From Acidobacteria bacterium RIFCSPLOWO2_12_FULL_54_10 (GTDB lineage: Bacteria; Acidobacteriota; Terriglobia; 2-12-FULL-54-10), in assembly GCA_001767075.1 (NCBI GenBank), contig MEKX01000114.1:1289-36090 (forward strand): a stretch of DNA of 34,802 nt. Direction: 5' to 3'. The notes beneath the pieces were generated by a model that saw nothing but the letters and a program-made list of their open reading frames with translations, did no database searches and was not told where the DNA came from. Positions 8,484-15,510 of this stretch are shown in pieces. The position numbers and the translations under genes are program-made. Positions within the stretch are counted from its first letter, which is position 1. Every line of letters starts with the position of its first letter.

Positions 8484-8837
8484 TCAAATCAGGAAAGATG
8501 CGTGAAGCAGAAAGAGATCAGGCGGATTTACTGATGGGTCCAACTGATACGTACTGGTAACGCGATTGCTTGATGAAATGACGATCAATGGGAAGGAATG
8601 GTCAGGACCTGATAATTCCAACGTTGTAGATGTGTCCTGGCTGTTAACTTCCTTCAAAATCGGCCGCACCTGAGCTGCAAAGGCACAGCACGGAGCTATT
8701 ACGGGAGAGGTGTTCGGTGCTTGCCCGCTATGCTTGCATTCGCTATCCGGCATGCTCCAAGCATATTGCGCTTCACACAGAACCGGCACGAAGAAGGAAG
8801 CGATCACTATGGCAATAAAAAGCCTCATAAAATACAT
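8484..8837 (-). CDS. Small exported protein, first gene of the efflux operon
   Basis: This protein of about 117 residues starts at the ATG at 8835-8837, preceded by GAGGGAG. An N-terminal hydrophobic stretch (FIAIVIASFFVPVLC) is a likely signal peptide. The mature part has SECKHSG and APCC, giving three cysteines and a histidine that could handle metal, and a beta-rich C-terminus. I do not recognise the family. It is the promoter-proximal gene, about 110 bases before the outer-membrane gene, so a periplasmic accessory role in copper or silver export is a reasonable guess. It is not a CusF homologue by any motif I can see. Confidence 0.65.
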   Translation of the reverse strand: MYFMRLFIAIVIASFFVPVLCEAQYAWSMPDSECKHSGQAPNTSPVIAPCCAFAAQVRPILKEVNSQDTSTTLELSGPDHSFPLIVISSSNRVTSTYQLDPSVNPPDLFLLHASFLI

Positions 8838-8852
8838 ATACTCCCTCAAGCT

Positions 8853-8882
8853 ATAATGCACAAGGGTTTCTTAAAGTGTCCA
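8853..8882 (-). promoter_or_regulatory. Candidate sigma-70 promoter of the efflux operon
   Basis: On the minus strand TGGACA (8877-8882) and CATTAT (8853-8858) are separated by 18 bases, matching five and four of six consensus positions. The first gene starts 16 bases further on, and its GAGGGAG ribosome site lies directly in between. No obvious CueR- or CusR-type operator was recognised. Confidence 0.4.
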
Positions 8883-8999
8883 TTCGTCTGAATGTCACTG
8901 TTCGTATGCTTTTTAGACAGGAGTAAATCAATGAAACATACCCATCCGCAAATTTGCAGTGCTGGACGAGCAACAGAATTCAAGTATGGTGTTCACAAC

Positions 9000-9022
9000 T
9001 GTGGGGACTTTTGTGGGGACCC
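9000..9022. repeat. Right copy of TGTGGGGA-type terminal repeat
   Basis: TGTGGGGAC and TTGTGGGGAC form a tight direct repeat here. The 23-bp unit matches 1328-1350 with two differences and sits about 130 bases inside the right attachment repeat; the left copy sits about 50 bases inside its own. This mirrors the placement expected for recombinase arm sites, but function is inferred. Confidence 0.6.
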
Positions 9023-9152
9023 TGCCTTCATTTTGGCAGATTTTTGTACATGTCAAAACAAACTGGTACAGGACGGAAATTGATTGACCTGGAAGGGCTT
9101 GCAAGGTTAACTGCCGTCTGATCAATAGATTAATAAAATTGACGAAATCGGC

Positions 9153-9197
9153 TTTCGAGACCGCCCGATTCAACCACTCTCGCACCTCACCGCGTGG
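9153..9197. repeat. Right attachment-site repeat (attR), tRNA-Ser 5' fragment
   Basis: This is an exact 45-bp copy of 1233-1277: the 5' half of tRNA-Ser(CGA) from the anticodon loop to the acceptor strand, plus six upstream bases. No matching 3' half follows, so it cannot make a tRNA. Beyond it, AGATTAGCAG (9210-9219) is shared with the same position upstream of the intact gene. This fits a displaced native promoter region. Confidence 0.85.
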
Positions 9198-9282
9198 CTG
9201 GATTCCATAAGATTAGCAGTATAGCCGCGAGCAAACAACTCTGCGGCGGAATGGGCCGAATCATACGGCGAAATCCGTGAGC

Positions 9283-9312
9283 TTGAGTCGGTCCCCTGCA
9301 ATGAAGTATGAT
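9283..9312 (+). promoter_or_regulatory. Candidate promoter of bfr
   Basis: TTGAGT (9283-9288) and TATGAT (9307-9312) are separated by 18 bases, a good sigma-70 fit. They lie about 70 bases before the bfr start and outside the island repeat. Confidence 0.5.
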
Positions 9313-9380
9313 CGTCGTGGCGGGATAAGAACATCCAGAATGCTACGTCTGCCTGGAAATCACCGGAGAGGAAAACAAAA

Positions 9381-9854
9381 ATGCGCGGGAACAAGAAAGT
9401 CATTGCCCACCTGAACGAAGCCCTGAAGTCCGAACTGGTTGCGATCAATCAATACTTCCTTCATGCGGAGATGCAAGAGAATTGGGGCTACAAGCGCCTC
9501 AGCGATTTCACCAAGAAAAATTCCATCGGGGAAATGAAGCACGCCGAAGCGGCTATTGAGCGCATCCTGTATCTGGAAGGCGAGCCGGGCCTGGGCATGT
9601 CGCTGCCACTGAAGATTGGCGCCAATGTGAAGGCGCAGTTCGAAAACGATCTGGCGCTGGAAGTGGATGCCGTCGGGAAATACAATGCCGCGATTAAAGA
9701 TTGCGTCGAAGCGGGCGACAACGGATCGCGCGACTTGTTTGTGCAGCTATTGAAAGACGAGGAAGGGCACGTCGATTATCTGGAAGCACAGCTCAATCTC
9801 ATCAAAGAGGTCGGCATTCAAGCCTACCTCGCCCAGCAAATCCACGCGGGGTAA
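9381..9854 (+). CDS. bfr: Bacterioferritin
   Basis: This 157-residue iron-storage protein forms a 24-mer cage that oxidises Fe(II) and stores it as a mineral. All ferroxidase ligands are in register with E. coli Bfr: Glu18, Glu51, His54, Glu94, Glu127 and His130. Met52, the haem ligand, is present in GEMKHAE, so this is a true haem-containing bacterioferritin. Full length for the family. The ATG is preceded by GGAGAGGAA. It lies just outside the right island boundary and has its own promoter candidate, so proximity to the metal-efflux island is probably coincidental. Confidence 0.97.
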   Translation: MRGNKKVIAHLNEALKSELVAINQYFLHAEMQENWGYKRLSDFTKKNSIGEMKHAEAAIERILYLEGEPGLGMSLPLKIGANVKAQFENDLALEVDAVGKYNAAIKDCVEAGDNGSRDLFVQLLKDEEGHVDYLEAQLNLIKEVGIQAYLAQQIHAG

Positions 9855-9905
9855 TCAGCGGCAAGGAATCGAATCGCAGGTTGATCGCCTCCGGCCTGCT
9901 GTCGC

Positions 9906-9935
9906 ATCTGTGATCGGCATTGTCCTATCACAGAT
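9906..9935. terminator. Stem-loop between convergent bfr and membrane-protein gene
   Basis: ATCTGTGAT (9906-9914) pairs perfectly with ATCACAGAT (9927-9935) around a 12-base loop. It lies about 50 bases after bfr and includes the stop codon of the converging gene. It has no good T-run, so it may be a weak or factor-assisted bidirectional terminator. Confidence 0.45.
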
Positions 9936-10482
9936 CAAACTGGAAGATGGCCCAGGCAAGAAATCCAATATAGATTAGTCCAAAATATAATGGGAAGCTG
10001 ACAGCACGACGCGCCCACCATCGCCGATGGTGACGAAGAATCCAGTTCGGCTCAAAGGCAGGCGGGATGTTGGCCTCATCCCGGAGGCCTTCTTTCTGAT
10101 CGCGGAAGCGGTATAAATCCACAAACAATTGGCGGCGCGTCCACTGCGGAGAGCGCTCGATTCCCCGAAGCTGCCATTCCCACAATGCGTTCTGAGCATC
10201 GAATCGCGCCAGCACTAAAGCCATTTGTATAGTTATTCCGATGCCCAAAAAGCACAGCATCACCACAAGAAGATCGAACAAGCCAGTCATCATAGGTTGC
10301 GTCAAAAGGAAACCAATGGCAGCCACGAAAATAGAATTCGCAGTGAGGTAGGTGGCAAGCAGACTGTGAAAGTCGCGGACGCCGGCGGTCCACAAAACCA
10401 CCAGGTTGTTGTAGGTGCGGTCCACATCATCGTTACCCTCTTGCCGTTGATCGCTATTCATGAACCGGATTTCATCGCTCAT
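9928..10482 (-). CDS. Hypothetical membrane protein with three likely membrane segments
   Basis: The protein has about 184 residues from the ATG at 10480-10482; a TTG at 10513-10515 would overlap tadA. An acidic N-terminus is followed by hydrophobic segments near LLATYLTANSIFVAAIGFLL, LLVVMLCFLGIGITIQMAL and a C-terminal YFGLIYIGFLAWAIFQF. A charged, Trp-rich cytoplasmic-type region lies between the second and third (WEWQLRGIERSPQW, RHHRRWWARR). I do not recognise a named family with certainty; the layout resembles small RipA-like membrane proteins. It begins 4 bases after the tadA stop, with no clear ribosome site, so it is probably read from the same transcript. Confidence 0.7.
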   Translation of the reverse strand: MSDEIRFMNSDQRQEGNDDVDRTYNNLVVLWTAGVRDFHSLLATYLTANSIFVAAIGFLLTQPMMTGLFDLLVVMLCFLGIGITIQMALVLARFDAQNALWEWQLRGIERSPQWTRRQLFVDLYRFRDQKEGLRDEANIPPAFEPNWILRHHRRWWARRAVSFPLYFGLIYIGFLAWAIFQFDL

Positions 10483-10486
10483 AGGA

Positions 10487-10978
10487 TTACTTAATCGTGG
10501 ATGTGTCTGCCGCAATTCGCTTTTGCTGGAAAAATTCGCGCAGGAGCGCGGCGCTTTCCTCCGCGAGGACTCCAGAAGTGATCGCCATGCGATGGTTCAA
10601 GCGAAGGTCGTCAGCCAGGCGAAATAGAGTTCGTACCGCGCCGGCCTTGGGGTCATTGCATCCATAAACCAGGCGGTCGATTCGCGCCAGCACCGCCGCT
10701 CCCGCGCACATCGCGCAAGGTTCCACGGTGGCGTAAAGCGTGCAGCCGGGAAGCCGGGTATTGCGCAGGGCGAGCGAAGCTTCGCGCAGAGCAACCATTT
10801 CAGCATGGGCAGTCGGATCGTGTTGCGAAATCATGCGGTTTCCGCCGCGTCCGACAATGGTTTCACCCTTCACGACCACCGCCCCGACAGGAACTTCCCT
10901 GGCAGCTTCCGCAAGGCGAGCTTCTTCGAGAGCGACTAACATGAATTGCGCATCCAATTCGGCAGTGAACACCATCAT
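10487..10978 (-). CDS. tadA: tRNA-specific adenosine deaminase
   Basis: TadA converts adenosine 34 to inosine in tRNA-Arg(ACG), a zinc-dependent and usually essential step. The deaminase fold is clear: PVGAVVVKGETIVGRGGNR, the zinc and catalytic motif HAEM (His and Glu near residues 58-60), and the zinc cysteines in EPCAMC (near 88-91), then YGCNDPKAGA and LNHR. About 163 residues, the family length. The frame remains open far upstream to 11410, but those residues match nothing in the family, so the ATG at 10976-10978 is chosen. No strong ribosome site precedes it. Confidence 0.93.
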   Translation of the reverse strand: MMVFTAELDAQFMLVALEEARLAEAAREVPVGAVVVKGETIVGRGGNRMISQHDPTAHAEMVALREASLALRNTRLPGCTLYATVEPCAMCAGAAVLARIDRLVYGCNDPKAGAVRTLFRLADDLRLNHRMAITSGVLAEESAALLREFFQQKRIAADTSTIK

Positions 10979-11146
10979 GCAAAATATAGCACAACGCCCA
11001 GCGCATTCTGCCTGGTTCAGCTTTGCTCGATTCGAATTTACCACTATTGCCAATGAACAAAATTTACGGTACGGTAAGTGGTGAACTGATGGGGGATATG
11101 CAGCGGGCGATGCATGTCCGCTCTTGAGTGAAAGGAACTGGGCTTC

Positions 11147-11641
11147 ATGGCGGAAAGTGGCGGGATCGGCGGGTTTCTGAAGAAAATTTTCCTGGTGGAC
11201 TTCCTGGAAGGAATGCGGCTGACGCTGAAATACGACCTGGCCATGGCCATGCCCGGAAAGCCCAAGGATCTCTATACAGAGCAGTATCCCAAAGACAGAC
11301 CTCCCGTCGCCGAACGCTACCGCGGCGCGCCTCGCCTGAACATCAATCCGGATAGCGGAGAAACGCTGTGCATTGGATGCGACCTTTGCGCGCTGGCTTG
11401 TCCGGAGCATCTCATCGTGGTGACCACGGAGCGCGATGAAAAAACCCGGCGCAAAGTGCTGACGACTTTCACCTACGATATTTCACGCTGCATGTTCTGC
11501 GGGCTTTGCGAAGATGCCTGTCCGGTGGATTGCCTGGAACTCACTCAAGATTTCGAGCTGGCCAGCTACACGCGGGAGGGAACCATCTGGGACCGGCAAA
11601 TGCTGGAAGAAGGCCCTCGACCAACCCGCTACACGCACTAA
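11147..11641 (+). CDS. nuoI: NADH-quinone oxidoreductase subunit I (orphan copy)
   Basis: This 164-residue ferredoxin-like subunit of complex I carries two 4Fe-4S clusters (N6a and N6b) on the electron path to quinone. Both cluster motifs are intact: CIGCDLCALACP and CMFCGLCEDACPVDCLE. The N-terminal part (LRLTLKYDL-like helix, then AERYRGAPRLN) and the C-terminal ELASYTRE segment are as in NuoI. AAAGGAAC lies 9 bases before the ATG. No other nuo gene is in the window. The gene stands alone between tadA and a PilZ gene, so it either serves a complex I encoded elsewhere or is a duplicate. Confidence 0.92.
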   Translation: MAESGGIGGFLKKIFLVDFLEGMRLTLKYDLAMAMPGKPKDLYTEQYPKDRPPVAERYRGAPRLNINPDSGETLCIGCDLCALACPEHLIVVTTERDEKTRRKVLTTFTYDISRCMFCGLCEDACPVDCLELTQDFELASYTREGTIWDRQMLEEGPRPTRYTH

Positions 11642-11801
11642 TTCCTATCGCGGATTCACTTTCGCCTAAAAAAGTCTTCCCGCTCCTGTGGGATTGAACG
11701 GGATTACTTCCTCAGAAACTTTTCCAAATATTCTGTGATGGATTGAATCAGTCGATTTGAAAGGCGGTCCTGAAACCAGCCCGCGATGCAGATGCTAATT
11801 G

Positions 11802-12152
11802 CTAAGAATTCTTCTCGCTTTTCCCGATACCGCGCGCGTCTACGTAGTATCTCAAAGCTGCTTGATCGTGTGCGGGAACATTCTTAAAGCGGACACCAAG
11901 CCCTGTGGTGGATGCGTAGGCCACAATTCCGGTTACAGTAATCGCGGGTTGGTCTGGATTCAGTTCCAAGGCTAATCTAAAGTCCTGGCCAACCAGTTGT
12001 TTTTCATTCACCTTATCCTTCGACGCCAGCAGCACTCCAAATTCGCTGAATTCCTTTGCGCGCCACTTGAGTATCTTGCGGCCCATTGTTACGGCGACTG
12101 TAAAATCCACGGGGATTCTGGTGTTCCGTCTGCGCTCGGGTATTTTCGCCAT
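11802..12152 (-). CDS. PilZ-domain protein
   Basis: This 116-residue single-domain protein is likely a cyclic-di-GMP effector. The RxxxR element is present at the N-terminus (RRRNTR, residues 7-12). The second motif, usually (D/N)xSxxG, reads EFSEFG here, with Glu at the first position, so nucleotide binding may be weakened. The rest fits the beta-barrel: VTGIVAYAS and GLGVRFKNV, then a C-terminal helix. There is no signal peptide and no strong ribosome site. A dyad ATGACG-ATG-CGTCAT at 12255-12269, about 100 bases upstream, might be an operator. Confidence 0.82.
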   Translation of the reverse strand: MAKIPERRRNTRIPVDFTVAVTMGRKILKWRAKEFSEFGVLLASKDKVNEKQLVGQDFRLALELNPDQPAITVTGIVAYASTTGLGVRFKNVPAHDQAALRYYVDARGIGKSEKNS

Positions 12153-12317
12153 AGGATTTATATACCTTCCAACCCAACTGTATGTGATTTATGCTTTGTA
12201 TTATCACACAACATATTGTCCATCTTTGCTGGATTAATTTTTCGACTCCTTTATATGACGATGCGTCATGCGTCCAGTCAAATGGTCACCGATCAGGATG
12301 TACATCAGCAAAGCCGA

Positions 12318-12551
12318 TTATTTATTGATGGCAACCGGCCACAGCAGCGCTCCGGGCACCGTTGCCTTCCTTAATTCCGCTTTTACGCGGCATTCGTCGC
12401 AAAGCCATACCGGGCCGCCATCGTCAACGGTAGATTGCTGGCACTCGGATATATTCTGGCAGGACCAGCAAAGTTCCAGCGCCAGAACATGGCGTCTGAC
12501 ATTGCCCCGAATTTCCGTGATTTCTTGAATTTCTGTGATTAGCATGGTCAT
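12318..12551 (-). CDS. Small hypothetical protein with zinc-ribbon-like cysteines
   Basis: This protein of about 77 residues has a perfect GGAGG five bases before the ATG at 12549-12551; an earlier ATG at 12561-12563 lacks such support. CWSC, a further Cys (SEC) and LCDEC form a treble- or ribbon-like set that could hold one zinc. The family is not recognised. A perfect 7-bp-arm dyad (CCTATAA C TTATAGG, 12565-12579) lies directly upstream and could be an operator or part of the promoter. The strong ribosome site and Cys pattern argue that it is real. Confidence 0.6.
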   Translation of the reverse strand: MTMLITEIQEITEIRGNVRRHVLALELCWSCQNISECQQSTVDDGGPVWLCDECRVKAELRKATVPGALLWPVAINK

Positions 12552-12746
12552 GGCATCCTCCATGCCTATAACTTATAGGACGCCACGGAATTCGACAATA
12601 GACCAGAAGAAGGGTTTTTACTTGGACTTTAGTACTAATGAAATTGCGGAAGAATATTCACCGATTTTTGGTAATTTTTGACGACGAGTGGACCGTGGAA
12701 TGTATACGATAGGAGCGTTCCCCCCTCAGTAAGTTTTATCTGATAA

Positions 12747-12796
12747 CCTGCCTTTTAGCCACCGATCCGAATTTTACGGATACCTGGCAGGTGGCT
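12747..12796 (+). promoter_or_regulatory. Structured leader with competing stems (unknown class)
   Basis: Two helices share bases. CCTGCC (12747-12752) pairs with GGCAGG (12786-12791). AGCCACC (12757-12763) pairs with GGTGGCT (12790-12796). Inside, ATCCG (12765-12769) pairs with CGGAT (12777-12781). Since 12790-12791 belong to both outer stems, they exclude each other. The element ends 4 bases before the ribosome-site region of the following frame. It matches no riboswitch class I could recognise. Confidence 0.4.
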
Positions 12797-12813
12797 GAAA
12801 AAGGAAACCAGCG

Positions 12814-12996
12814 ATGACTCAATCGTCTCAGAAGAAATCTTCATTGGATTTTAGAAATCTCATGGACAAGATTCATTAGGCTCCATTGCTTATCTTATGG
12901 GGGCTTTTATGCGCGGCGTGGTTGGTGCCGGCCAACTCATGGGCGCAGGCTTCTTGCGCCGTGAACTCTCCGGCACCGTGCAAAGCAATACTGTAA
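12814..12996 (+). pseudogene. Decayed 5' end of a secreted-protein gene, with in-frame TAG
   Basis: AAGGAAA lies just upstream of the ATG at 12814-12816. A 21-residue N-terminal segment (MTQSSQKKSSLDFRNL...) ends at TAG (12877-12879). The same frame then continues with a convincing signal-peptide core, LLILWGLLCAAWLVPANS, and a probable cleavage site at WAQA, followed by only 14 more residues to TAA (12994-12996). The simplest reading is a relic: the 5' end of a secreted-protein gene with one nonsense change and the rest deleted. A very small intact protein is not excluded if the base is a sequencing error. Confidence 0.5.
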
Positions 12997-13043
12997 GCCT
13001 GCCCTTCGCTCCCTAACTTCCAACGCGACCGTAGCAGACCCCG

Positions 13044-15470
13044 TCAAAATTCCCAATGCACGCCTGTCCGCACGGTAGCGCCCGGCGCCAGAAACCCGCC
13101 CTGATAATACTGGCGATCCAGCAGGTTTTCGACCTTCAGCACATAGCGCAAGCGGGACTCATCGGATTCCCGCAAAACCAGGCTTCCGGTCACATCCAGC
13201 AATGTGTATCCGGCAAAACGGTAAGTCTCCGATGGAATAGTGAAGACAATCCCAAAAGCCGGGTAATCGTAATCAGATACTGAATACCCTTGCAAATTCA
13301 GATTCACGCGGCGCGAAGGACTGACGTTGACTCCATAGCTGAACTGATGATCCGACAAACCTAAAACTCTGGTGGTCCCGGCTGAAGTCGCCGACGGCTG
13401 TATGGATTTCGTGAGCGTGTATGATGCATGCCACTGAAGGAATGCAGCCGGGCGCGACTCGGCGGAAATCTCCACGCCCCTGGCGTGGCCGCCTTGCAGG
13501 TTGACATACCCGAAGAAGCGGTCGAACGGGTCATTTTCTGGCGGGCCGAAATCAATGATGGTATTCAGATACGTATAAAAATACGTCGCGCTCATCTGAA
13601 GCTTTTCACGAAACAAAGACTGATCAATGCCGCCATCCGCGAAAACGGCTTTTTCAGCGCGCAGGCGCGGATCGCCAAAATACGACCGGAAGCCGCCAAA
13701 CTCGCCAGCGCCAAAGCGCTCGAACAGCGATGGCGAACGGTATCCGTTGCCGGCGTGGACCCGCACCTTGGTGCCCGTACGAGGAAAATAGTACGCGACA
13801 GCCGCGTCGCCGCTATGGGTCGCCGGAACATTCAGATCGGAGACAATGGCAAACGGGTTTGCCGGATCATTATTGAATCGCGGCTGGTCGAGATCGTACC
13901 GCTGCGCCCGGTACGCCAGATGGATGTGCAGCCGATGATCGAGCAGACGGGTTTGGTTTTGCAATTGGAGCGATAACGATCCCTGGGCCGCTTCGGTGCG
14001 CAATCCAAACACGGTTTGATCGAGTCGAGAATGATCGTAGCCCAGCGCGAAGTGCAGCGAGCTTTTCGCGTTCGCAAAGAAATTGTTGCGCCAGAAGAAC
14101 TCGTTCACTTCCCCGCGGAACCGCTGTTGATCCGGCGGGTTGGCGTCTTGAGCGCCCAGTTCCTTGGCAAGTGGCGACATGGCAGGTCCATCTTCGTCCA
14201 GCCTTCGCGGGTGAAAATTCTGAAATCCGACCGAATAATTCCAGTTTCGGTACGGACTGTGATCCCAGCGAACCGTTGCGCGCGCATACCGCACCTCTTC
14301 GCGAAAATCCGGGTCGTCCAATTGCGGGATGAAAGTTGCGCCCGGCCCCGGATAAGGAGTTGCGTTTCGCAGTCTCGACCCCGCTGCTAATGGCATCAAG
14401 CCCGGCACAGGCGTTGGACTTTCATTGAGCAGGAGAAATGCATCGGTTATCTGAAACCGTGCTACCAGGCGTGATTCCGAACTAGGTGCAATGGATGCGT
14501 ACGCGGAACCGGAACTGACGCGATACGGATCGTTCCCATCCTGTCCGCGCGTGTAATTGATGTGGTCCGCACGCAAGGAATAAGCAACTCTCCGCCCTTT
14601 TGTAAAGCCGCCGATTTCGCCGCCGCCGCGCAGCAGACCCAGCGATCCGCCTTGCAGGGAAATCGCTCCGCCGAGCGGTTTTCTCGGCTCTTGGGAAATC
14701 ATGTTGATCGCTCCGCCCATGGCGTTGGTGCCGTAGAGAGTGGAACCGGCGCCGCGAAGCACTTCAATACGATCCACATCGGTCGCCGTCAAGAACGATA
14801 AAAAAGGCCGCGCGGAGGTTTTTGTGTCCGTGGGGTCCAGCACCCGGAATCCATCCAGCAGCACCGCTGCATCCTCCGGACGCATTCCGCGCATACGATA
14901 TGCGGATAGCGCTCCTGGGCCTCCTTGCTGCTGCACTTGCAGCGATGGTATCTGCCGCAAACTCTCGTTTAACGTCAATGCATCCGAATTGATTAGGGTT
15001 TCCTGCGAGATCATGGACACCGACTTGGAAATTTCTTCCCACAATTCCGGCAGCTCCGAGGCAATGACGATCACGTGCTGGTCCAAGCCCGCAAGTTCCA
15101 ATTGCAGTTCGACATTCCCGGAGTCCGCCATGTTGATGCGGCGGCTAAGTTTCTGGAAGCCTGTTTTGGAGCATTCCACAACATACGATCCCGGCGCCTC
15201 CTGCTCGAATGCAAATCTGCCTTCTGCATCGGTTAGCAATTGTTTGCTGCGACCGGCACTGTCGTATAGCGTGACCGTGGCGGCGGCGACGCGCCCGCCG
15301 GAAGGGTCGCTGACCGTGCCGGAAAGTGATAGTCCATCGGCGGAAAATGTCGCCATGGGAATTAACAACAGGAAAAAACAGCAGATGATCCTGGTCCAAA
15401 AACGGCTGGCGGATCGAGAATTACTTGTAAACCAATTTTCCGAAGCAAAGTTCCGAGCGCAATTCTTCAT
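13044..15470 (-). CDS. btuB: TonB-dependent receptor, BtuB-like (cobalamin/corrinoid uptake)
   Basis: This 808-residue outer-membrane active-transport receptor has a long signal peptide (about residues 1-43), a carboxypeptidase-regulatory-like beta domain (about 48-128: LSGTVSDPSGGRVAAATVTL), a TonB-box-like HVIVIAS (132-138), and a plug domain (about 150-262, with VLLDGFRV and RIEVLRGAGSTLYG). A 22-strand-type barrel ends in the expected terminal Phe (HWEF). AAAGGAAC precedes the ATG. The substrate is inferred from two cobalamin riboswitches directly upstream on the same strand; the protein sequence alone does not define it. No btuC/D/F genes are in the window, so inner-membrane transport must be encoded elsewhere. 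Confidence 0.88.
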   Translation of the reverse strand: MKNCARNFASENWFTSNSRSASRFWTRIICCFFLLLIPMATFSADGLSLSGTVSDPSGGRVAAATVTLYDSAGRSKQLLTDAEGRFAFEQEAPGSYVVECSKTGFQKLSRRINMADSGNVELQLELAGLDQHVIVIASELPELWEEISKSVSMISQETLINSDALTLNESLRQIPSLQVQQQGGPGALSAYRMRGMRPEDAAVLLDGFRVLDPTDTKTSARPFLSFLTATDVDRIEVLRGAGSTLYGTNAMGGAINMISQEPRKPLGGAISLQGGSLGLLRGGGEIGGFTKGRRVAYSLRADHINYTRGQDGNDPYRVSSGSAYASIAPSSESRLVARFQITDAFLLLNESPTPVPGLMPLAAGSRLRNATPYPGPGATFIPQLDDPDFREEVRYARATVRWDHSPYRNWNYSVGFQNFHPRRLDEDGPAMSPLAKELGAQDANPPDQQRFRGEVNEFFWRNNFFANAKSSLHFALGYDHSRLDQTVFGLRTEAAQGSLSLQLQNQTRLLDHRLHIHLAYRAQRYDLDQPRFNNDPANPFAIVSDLNVPATHSGDAAVAYYFPRTGTKVRVHAGNGYRSPSLFERFGAGEFGGFRSYFGDPRLRAEKAVFADGGIDQSLFREKLQMSATYFYTYLNTIIDFGPPENDPFDRFFGYVNLQGGHARGVEISAESRPAAFLQWHASYTLTKSIQPSATSAGTTRVLGLSDHQFSYGVNVSPSRRVNLNLQGYSVSDYDYPAFGIVFTIPSETYRFAGYTLLDVTGSLVLRESDESRLRYVLKVENLLDRQYYQGGFLAPGATVRTGVHWEF

Positions 15471-15510
15471 AATCGTTCCTTTCGCCCTCGCAAAGAGGGA
15501 ACGTGATGGG

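Larger units (their letters stand above)
1233..9197. mobile_element. Genomic island inserted in tRNA-Ser, carrying a metal-efflux operon
   Basis: A perfect 45-bp direct repeat (1233-1277 and 9153-9197) comes from the anticodon-to-5'-end half of tRNA-Ser plus six bases upstream. It brackets about 8 kb holding an integrase remnant and the cus-type operon. A partial tRNA at one end, an intact tRNA at the other and a recombinase remnant are the classical marks of tyrosine-recombinase integration. Near-identical TGTGGGGA-type repeats lie just inside both ends. The integrase is reduced to its C-terminal piece, so the island is probably no longer mobile by itself. Confidence 0.8.
8838..9380. other. 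Right end of the island and gap before bacterioferritin
   Basis: No intact gene is seen. The region contains the efflux-operon promoter candidate, the right TGTGGGGA repeat (9000-9022), the right attachment repeat (9153-9197) and a promoter candidate for bfr (9283-9312). The short minus-strand frame across 8928-9185 reads through the tRNA fragment and is not a gene. The A+T-rich stretch 9030-9150 is probably residual island DNA. Confidence 0.6.
12564..13043. other. Intergenic region with structured leader and decayed ORF
   Basis: This 480-base gap contains the dyad at 12565-12579, a structured segment at 12747-12796, and a short plus-strand frame with an internal stop (12814-12996). The rest (12580-12746 and 12997-13043) shows nothing I can identify. 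No clear terminator for the btuB-like gene ending at 13044 was found. Confidence 0.6.

Noticed and set aside
8928-9185. An 85-codon minus-strand gene at the island's right end
   Set aside because: It begins inside the tRNA fragment and has no ribosome site or domain-like content; it reflects read-through of island debris.
9153-9191. A second tRNA-Ser gene
   Set aside because: Only the 5' half is present; there is no T arm, variable arm or 3' acceptor strand, so it is an attachment-site fragment.
10979-11410. N-terminal extension of tadA to 307 residues
   Set aside because: The extra 144 residues match nothing in the deaminase family and overlap the nuoI gene on the opposite strand.
12747-12796. 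Cyclic-di-GMP (GEMM), NAD or fluoride riboswitch
   Set aside because: None of the conserved sequence blocks I know for these classes is present; only the stem pattern is switch-like.
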